This document shows, one piece after another, positions 28,030 to 30,126 of a stretch of DNA of 30,126 nt. The position numbers and the translations under genes were made by a program. The notes under the pieces were generated by a model. The model was not told the DNA's origin. It saw only the letters and a program-made list of their open reading frames with translations, and searched no databases. This DNA comes from a virus. The stretch covers positions 1 to 30,126 of IMG/VR virus record IMGVR_UViG_3300047558_000095. One strand, given 5' to 3'. How positions within the stretch are numbered: the stretch's first letter is position 1; each line of letters starts with the position of its first letter.

Positions 28030-28919
28030 AAGGAAACAAATAAATGTCTACATTAAAAGTGACAACTCTCTCAACGCCAGACGGAAGCTACTCGGTAGAT
28101 ATCTCTGATATTGCTACTAGTTCTACAATCAACTTAGCTGGTCCTAATACCGCAGTTCAATTCAATGATGCTGGCGCTCTAGGCGGCGAAGCTGAGTTTA
28201 GTTACGATAAAACTACAAACACGCTGTCTGTTGCTAACTTGTCAGTAAGCGGTAGCATGAATGGCACTGCCGTTAGTTCTTTAAATGCTGCCACAGCTAA
28301 TTTAGCCAACATTGCTAACGTAGCACACGGTCTCGACGCTACATTAGCGAATGTTTCAATCACTGGTGGCACTAGTGGTCAAGTTCTAAAGACAGATGGC
28401 AGTGGTGTGTTATCTTGGACAACTGTTGATACAGATAAAATCACCAGTGGTAGTAGCAACATCTTAGTTGATGGTAGTAATGCCAACATCACAGCAACTA
28501 CCCTAAATGTAAGTGGAGATACCGTCATCGCTGGTAACCTAACAGTCAATGGCACTACAACAACTGTAAACTCAACAACCCTATCTACAAACGACAAGAA
28601 CATCGTTTTAGCGAATAACGCAACAACTAGAGCGCAAGCAGATGGTGCTGGTATCACAATCAATGGTGCTAGTGCTACTATGTTGTATAACAATGCGGCT
28701 AACACCATTAACTTCTCACATACTCTAGGTGCTAACATTACAGGTAGTGCCGGAACTGTTACTAACGGTACACAAGCAAATATTACTACTCTAGGCAATC
28801 TAAGCTCATTGAGAGTTCTAGGTGTTACTAATCTAGGCGATGTTGGTAACGTTTCTATCACTGGTGGTACTAGCGGTCAATACTTAAAGACAAACGGTAG
28901 TGGTGTCCTCTCTTGGGGT
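27343..28919 (+). repeat. Four dispersed 21-residue fibre modules in two genes
   Basis: Units at 27343-27405, 27565-27627, 28359-28421 and 28857-28919 encode I-x-G-G-x-x-G-Q-x-L-x-T-x-G-x-G-x-x-S-W. They are shared by two adjacent genes and probably arose by duplication, giving short homologous stretches for recombination. Confidence 0.8.
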
Positions 28920-29864
28920 AGCGTTGGTGCTGTTACTAGTGTAGGCTTAACTGCTGGCGCTGGTATGTCAGTTAGTGGTGGTCCAATCACCAGCGCTGGT
29001 AGTATTACTGTTGTTAACACTGGTGTCCTATCAGTAAATGCTGGCAATGGTATCGCTGTATCTACGGCTACTGGTAATCCTGTAATCAGTGCTAACTTAG
29101 CGGCTGGTAGTGGTATTACTGTTACTCAACCCGCGACAGCTGGGCAAGCAGTTACTGTTGGTGCTAACGTTGCTAGTATTGTTGCTGGTAATGGTGTTCA
29201 AGTTACTAATGCTAGTGGTGCTTGGACTGTAAAGGCTAACGTTGCTAGTGTTGTAGCAGGCAACGGTGTTAGTGTTACTAGCAATGCGGCTGGTGTATTC
29301 ACTGTTGTTGGTAATGTTGCTGGTATTGTAGGCACTGGCGGAACAACCGTAACTAGTAATGCTGCTGGTGTGTTTACTATTAATAGTAGTGTTCCTATTA
29401 CTGGAGTTAATGCCGGAAGTGGTATAAGTGTTAGTACTGCTGGTGGAGTATCAACAGTTAGCGTTGGTACATTTACATTTGCTAAAGAAGCAGTTGCTGT
29501 TGTTAGTTCTCAACCGCCAGCATCAACTGTTAATATTGATGCCCTATCACAATCAATCGTTTACTATTCTAACGATGCGGTAAATAATGTCACACTAAAT
29601 ATCAGAGGCAATAGTACATCAACTCTAGATTCAGTTATGTCTGTTGGCGAAACAGCAACTGTTACTTTCATCCTAACTAATGGAAGTTCATTTACAGCAG
29701 TAGCAAATGCGTTTAAGATAGATGGCACAACAGTAACTCCAAAATGGGCAGGTGGTCAAACACCAACTGCCAGTGCTAGTTCATTATTGTCTGTTAGTTT
29801 AACTATGATCAAAACTGCGGCTGCTACATTCACAGTGTTAGGTTCTTTTACAGGATTCTTCTAA
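28044..29864 (+). CDS. Long repeat-rich tail fibre protein, 606 aa
   Basis: AAAAGGA precedes the ATG. The N-terminus has AVQFNDAGALGGEAEFSYD, a common fibre module. Two copies of the 21-residue GGTSGQVLKTDGSG module lie at 28359-28421 and 28857-28919, then four tandem units of about 24-25 residues (VAGNGVSVTSNAAGVFTV type) at 29166-29462, then a compact C-terminal domain (from KEAVAVVSSQPPAS to VLGSFTGFF) that is probably a trimerisation or cap domain. Composition is Ala/Gly/Ser/Thr/Val/Asn-rich. It is probably a receptor-binding or side fibre. The next gene overlaps the stop by one base. Confidence 0.85.
   Translation: MSTLKVTTLSTPDGSYSVDISDIATSSTINLAGPNTAVQFNDAGALGGEAEFSYDKTTNTLSVANLSVSGSMNGTAVSSLNAATANLANIANVAHGLDATLANVSITGGTSGQVLKTDGSGVLSWTTVDTDKITSGSSNILVDGSNANITATTLNVSGDTVIAGNLTVNGTTTTVNSTTLSTNDKNIVLANNATTRAQADGAGITINGASATMLYNNAANTINFSHTLGANITGSAGTVTNGTQANITTLGNLSSLRVLGVTNLGDVGNVSITGGTSGQYLKTNGSGVLSWGSVGAVTSVGLTAGAGMSVSGGPITSAGSITVVNTGVLSVNAGNGIAVSTATGNPVISANLAAGSGITVTQPATAGQAVTVGANVASIVAGNGVQVTNASGAWTVKANVASVVAGNGVSVTSNAAGVFTVVGNVAGIVGTGGTTVTSNAAGVFTINSSVPITGVNAGSGISVSTAGGVSTVSVGTFTFAKEAVAVVSSQPPASTVNIDALSQSIVYYSNDAVNNVTLNIRGNSTSTLDSVMSVGETATVTFILTNGSSFTAVANAFKIDGTTVTPKWAGGQTPTASASSLLSVSLTMIKTAAATFTVLGSFTGFF
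29166..29462 (+). repeat. Four tandem units of 72-75 bp in fibre gene
   Basis: Units start at 29166, 29238, 29313 and 29388 and encode the pattern V-A-x-(I/V)-V-A-G-N-G-V-x-V-T-x-x-x-x-G-x-x-T. The fourth unit is the most diverged. Likely a beta-helical shaft. Confidence 0.75.
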
Positions 29865-30126
29865 TGGCTTTATTTTCTACTTTTAATGGTTTAAGCGTTA
29901 AAAACTGGGGGACAAAAACACCTCCAGTGTTTACGCCTATCCCAAGTGATGGTGGTATTTTTATTACTAGTATTAAATTTATACCATTATCTCCTACTGG
30001 AAATGGGACAGTAATAAATCATGGAGCAAATAGTAATCTATTGATTGACTGGGGAGATAATACTTGCCAATACAATGAAGATGAAAATTTCAATGGACAG
30101 ATTAGCACATCACATACCTACGCTAA
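29864..30126 (+). CDS. Partial protein with PKD-like segment, 5' part
   Basis: ATG 29864 overlaps the stop of the fibre gene (taATG), and the frame is open to the window end, so 87 residues are visible and the 3' end lies outside. It begins MALFSTFNGLSVKNWGTKTP. The stretch LLIDWGDNT...STSHTYA has the W-G-D-G/N ... H-x-Y pattern of PKD-type beta-sandwich domains. A further fibre or adhesion protein is likely from context. Confidence 0.6.
   Translation, partial: MALFSTFNGLSVKNWGTKTPPVFTPIPSDGGIFITSIKFIPLSPTGNGTVINHGANSNLLIDWGDNTCQYNEDENFNGQISTSHTYA

Noticed and set aside
28379-28861. 160-codon minus-strand frame in the fibre gene
   Set aside because: It is a shadow of the repetitive Ala/Thr/Val-rich fibre sequence on the other strand; its own composition is artificial.
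1-30126. CRISPR array, insertion sequence, integrase or attachment site
   Set aside because: No regularly spaced repeats, transposase, terminal inverted repeats or recombinase motifs were seen.

Overview
The window is part of a tailed double-stranded DNA phage genome, AT-rich by eye and almost entirely coding on the + strand. The terminase-portal-scaffold-capsid-connector-tail order, a 985-residue tape measure, a frameshifted tail assembly chaperone pair and the absence of any sheath or contractile baseplate gene point to siphovirus morphology. A cytoplasmic-type GH19 endolysin, a holin and a Sec-type signal peptide on a small membrane protein fit a Gram-negative host, but that is inference. 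No integrase, repressor or other lysogeny gene is visible.

Layout. Positions 1-1598 hold the 3' part of a probable structural gene and three small genes ending at a strong terminator. Positions 1740-2476 hold a two-gene minus-strand cassette with its own promoter-like site and terminator, built like a moron. Positions 2492-5424 hold small genes around a 472-residue protein with family-A-polymerase-like motifs. Positions 5425-5700 hold no substantial gene but contain three promoter-like motifs and a terminator, so probably a small RNA unit. Positions 5701-8047 are a tightly overlapping run of small genes. Positions 8052-15737 hold the holin, small and large terminase, portal, GH19 endolysin, scaffold and major capsid protein, interrupted by two HNH homing-type endonucleases; a NUMOD3 gene follows the capsid gene. 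Positions 16243-30126 hold connector, tail terminator, tail tube, G/GT chaperone, tape measure, tail tip, a J-like protein, a fibre chaperone and repeat-rich fibres running off the right end.

The most unusual feature is regulatory. The octamer NATAAATA (nearly always A/G-ATAAATA), the same core as the late promoter of T4-like phages, occurs 13 times on the + strand at gene boundaries and once on the minus strand in front of the only minus-strand genes. I found only one copy inside a coding region. With T4 geometry (+1 six bases after the motif) the predicted transcripts fall into three classes: short leaders that start just before a Shine-Dalgarno, transcripts that start within 1-2 bases of an ATG lacking a Shine-Dalgarno (leaderless), and long structured leaders in front of the scaffold, major capsid and polymerase-like genes. 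Terminators or hairpins sit directly upstream of several motifs, so the genome appears divided into many short late transcription units. No sigma factor or gp33/gp55-like gene is recognisable in the window.

Other points of interest are a triple 12-bp repeat that can alternately hide or expose a ribosome binding site, a possible pseudoknot leader before the polymerase-like gene, a G GGG GGC -1 frameshift site, two displaced HK97 gp10-like genes, and a lysozyme gene where a capsid protease would usually sit.
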